From Anaerolineae bacterium (GTDB lineage: Bacteria; Chloroflexota; Anaerolineae; B4-G1; DUEL01), in NCBI GenBank assembly GCA_016926575.1, contig JAFGOJ010000113.1, forward strand, positions 1 through 12,327: 12,327 nucleotides of DNA. The letters are read 5' to 3'. Both the position numbers and the translations under genes were made by a program. Each line of letters starts with the position of its first letter. Within the stretch, counting starts at the first letter, position 1. The notes under the pieces are model-generated. The model was given only the letters and a program-made list of their open reading frames with translations. It was not told where the DNA came from and did no database searches. Positions 11,573 to 12,327 of this stretch are shown here, piece by piece.

Positions 11573-12327
11573 ATGAACCAGCTGCACACTGCCGTTTCCC
11601 TGCGCCTGTGTTACCTGTTGCCCTCGCCCACGTTAGGTATGCACCAGTACACGGCCGACCTGGCCAACCGTATGGCCGCCGTCGGCCACGATGTTCATCT
11701 TGTCACTACCACCCACTACCCCGCCGGTCGCTATTCACCCGACGTCACCGTCCATACTCCCATTGCCACCACCAACACGGGTTTCTCCACAGAATCCTTG
11801 AACCTTTCCGCAATCCAAAATCTGCAATCTGCAATCTGCAATCTGCAATTCGACCTGGTCCACCTCACCGGCCCACATCTGTGGAACCCGCTGCTCCTGC
11901 GCGCTCTGCGTCGTGCCGGCATTCCCACCCTTCACACCATCCACGACCTGGACCCCCACTCCGGTGCCGGATACGGGCGGCTGTTGCACCTGTGGAATGG
12001 CTTGGTCCTACGCTGGTCCGACCACGTTCTCGTCCACGGCGACATCTACCGCCGTCGACTTCTGGCCCAGGGCTACCCCGCCGACCGCGTCACCCACACC
12101 CCCCTCCTTCACCTTTTCCTTGGCCATGACAGGCAACTTGCGCCTTACAATTCACAATTCCTAATTCGCACTTCGCAATTTGCAACGTCTATGTCGTCAT
12201 TCGTGCTCTTCTTCGGCCGTCTCGAAGCCTACAAAGGCGTTTCCACCCTCCTTGCTGCCTGGTCCCTTCTGAACCGTAACCCGCCATTCGCCATTCGCCA
12301 TTCGCTCCTCCTGGCCGGACAGGGCCA
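11573..12327 (+). CDS. GT-B glycosyltransferase (GT4-like), 3' end outside window, with in-frame heptad repeat tracts
   Basis: Open from ATG 11573 to the window edge (251 complete codons, no stop). It probably transfers a sugar from a nucleotide-sugar to a cell-surface or lipid-linked acceptor; donor and acceptor are unknown. The N-terminal Rossmann domain reads RLCYLLPSPTLGMHQYTADL..RMAAVGHDVHLVTT, the usual GT4 opening. HTIHDLDP and DHVLVHGD follow, then the start of the donor domain FFGRLEAYKGV (213-223, with the conserved GR...KG) and LLLAGQG (245-251). Three tracts of 7-bp repeats interrupt the coding sequence at residues 79-92, ~191-205 and ~238-244, without breaking the frame. The 25-base gap after the kinase gene has no good ribosome site, so the exact start is less certain. 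The sense strand is C-rich and G-poor, unlike the rest of the window. Confidence 0.87.
   Translation, partial: MNQLHTAVSLRLCYLLPSPTLGMHQYTADLANRMAAVGHDVHLVTTTHYPAGRYSPDVTVHTPIATTNTGFSTESLNLSAIQNLQSAICNLQFDLVHLTGPHLWNPLLLRALRRAGIPTLHTIHDLDPHSGAGYGRLLHLWNGLVLRWSDHVLVHGDIYRRRLLAQGYPADRVTHTPLLHLFLGHDRQLAPYNSQFLIRTSQFATSMSSFVLFFGRLEAYKGVSTLLAAWSLLNRNPPFAIRHSLLLAGQG
11807..11848. repeat. Heptad tandem repeat tract 1 inside the glycosyltransferase
   Basis: Six 7-bp units in one register: TCCGCAA, TCCAAAA, then four identical TCTGCAA (11821-11848). The 42 bp encode 14 residues with a 7-residue period, SAIQNLQ then SAICNLQ. The tract ends directly before the predicted strand FDLVHL. Confidence 0.92.
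12144..12185. repeat. Degenerate heptad tandem repeat tract 2 inside the glycosyltransferase
   Basis: Six related 7-bp units: CTTACAA, TTCACAA, TTCCTAA, TTCGCAC, TTCGCAA, TTTGCAA. The encoded peptide keeps a trace of the 7-residue period (NSQF, later TSQF). CTTGCGC just before (12137-12143) may be an extra decayed unit. It lies shortly before the predicted strand SFVLFFG. Confidence 0.8.
12282..12302. repeat. Heptad tandem repeat tract 3 inside the glycosyltransferase
   Basis: Three identical units CGCCATT (equivalent to TTCGCCA in the register of the other tracts), 21 bp, encoding about seven residues (PFAIRHS). The tract ends directly before the predicted strand SLLLAG. Confidence 0.9.

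Noticed and set aside
11807..11848. CRISPR array
   Set aside because: The units are 7 bp with no spacers, so this is a simple tandem repeat inside a coding sequence.
11608..12129. Open frame of 173 codons in another + frame over the glycosyltransferase
   Set aside because: Its product is low-complexity Pro/Arg/His/Ser with no family motifs, while the frame from 11573 gives a coherent GT4-like protein.

Overview
The window reads as ordinary chromosomal DNA of a GC-rich bacterium. I would place it in the Chloroflexota (Anaerolineae-like). This rests on a cytoplasmic histidine kinase with a long chain of GAF domains, a UPF0182 membrane protein, a DUF6485 mini-protein and intergenic DNA crowded with short perfect palindromes. 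It is an inference; no marker here fixes the taxon. Every recognisable gene is on the + strand.

Region 1 (1-3190). The window opens inside a selenocysteine tRNA (UCA anticodon, long variable arm), so the organism very probably makes selenoproteins. A stem-loop follows it. Then come four closely packed genes that look like one operon: a SLOG/TIGR00725-family Rossmann protein, a YbjN-domain protein, an ABC-F ATPase likely to act on the ribosome, and a 64-residue cysteine-rich DUF6485 protein. A strong hairpin plus T-run closes the unit.

Region 2 (3090-3582) has no gene but is dense in structure. It holds an imperfect direct repeat, four compact perfect hairpins, a near-consensus sigma-70 promoter and a ~155-bp foldback (MITE-like) element. 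The foldback lies between that promoter and efp, so the efp messenger should carry a very long hairpin in its leader.

Region 3 (3583-7676) contains efp (elongation factor P with arginine at the modification-loop tip), a 902-residue UPF0182 integral membrane protein, and a HAD-family hydrolase whose start overlaps the UPF0182 stop.

Region 4 (7696-11547) is a single large soluble histidine kinase: six GAF-type modules, then HisKA and HATPase domains, with no response regulator beside it.

Region 5 (11573-12327) is the 5' part of a GT-B glycosyltransferase that runs off the window. It is the most unusual part. Three tracts of related 7-bp tandem repeats lie inside the coding sequence. By my boundaries they are 42, 42 and 21 bp, all multiples of 21, so they keep the reading frame, and each sits just before a predicted core beta strand. 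The gene's sense strand is also strikingly C-rich and G-poor compared with the neighbouring genes.
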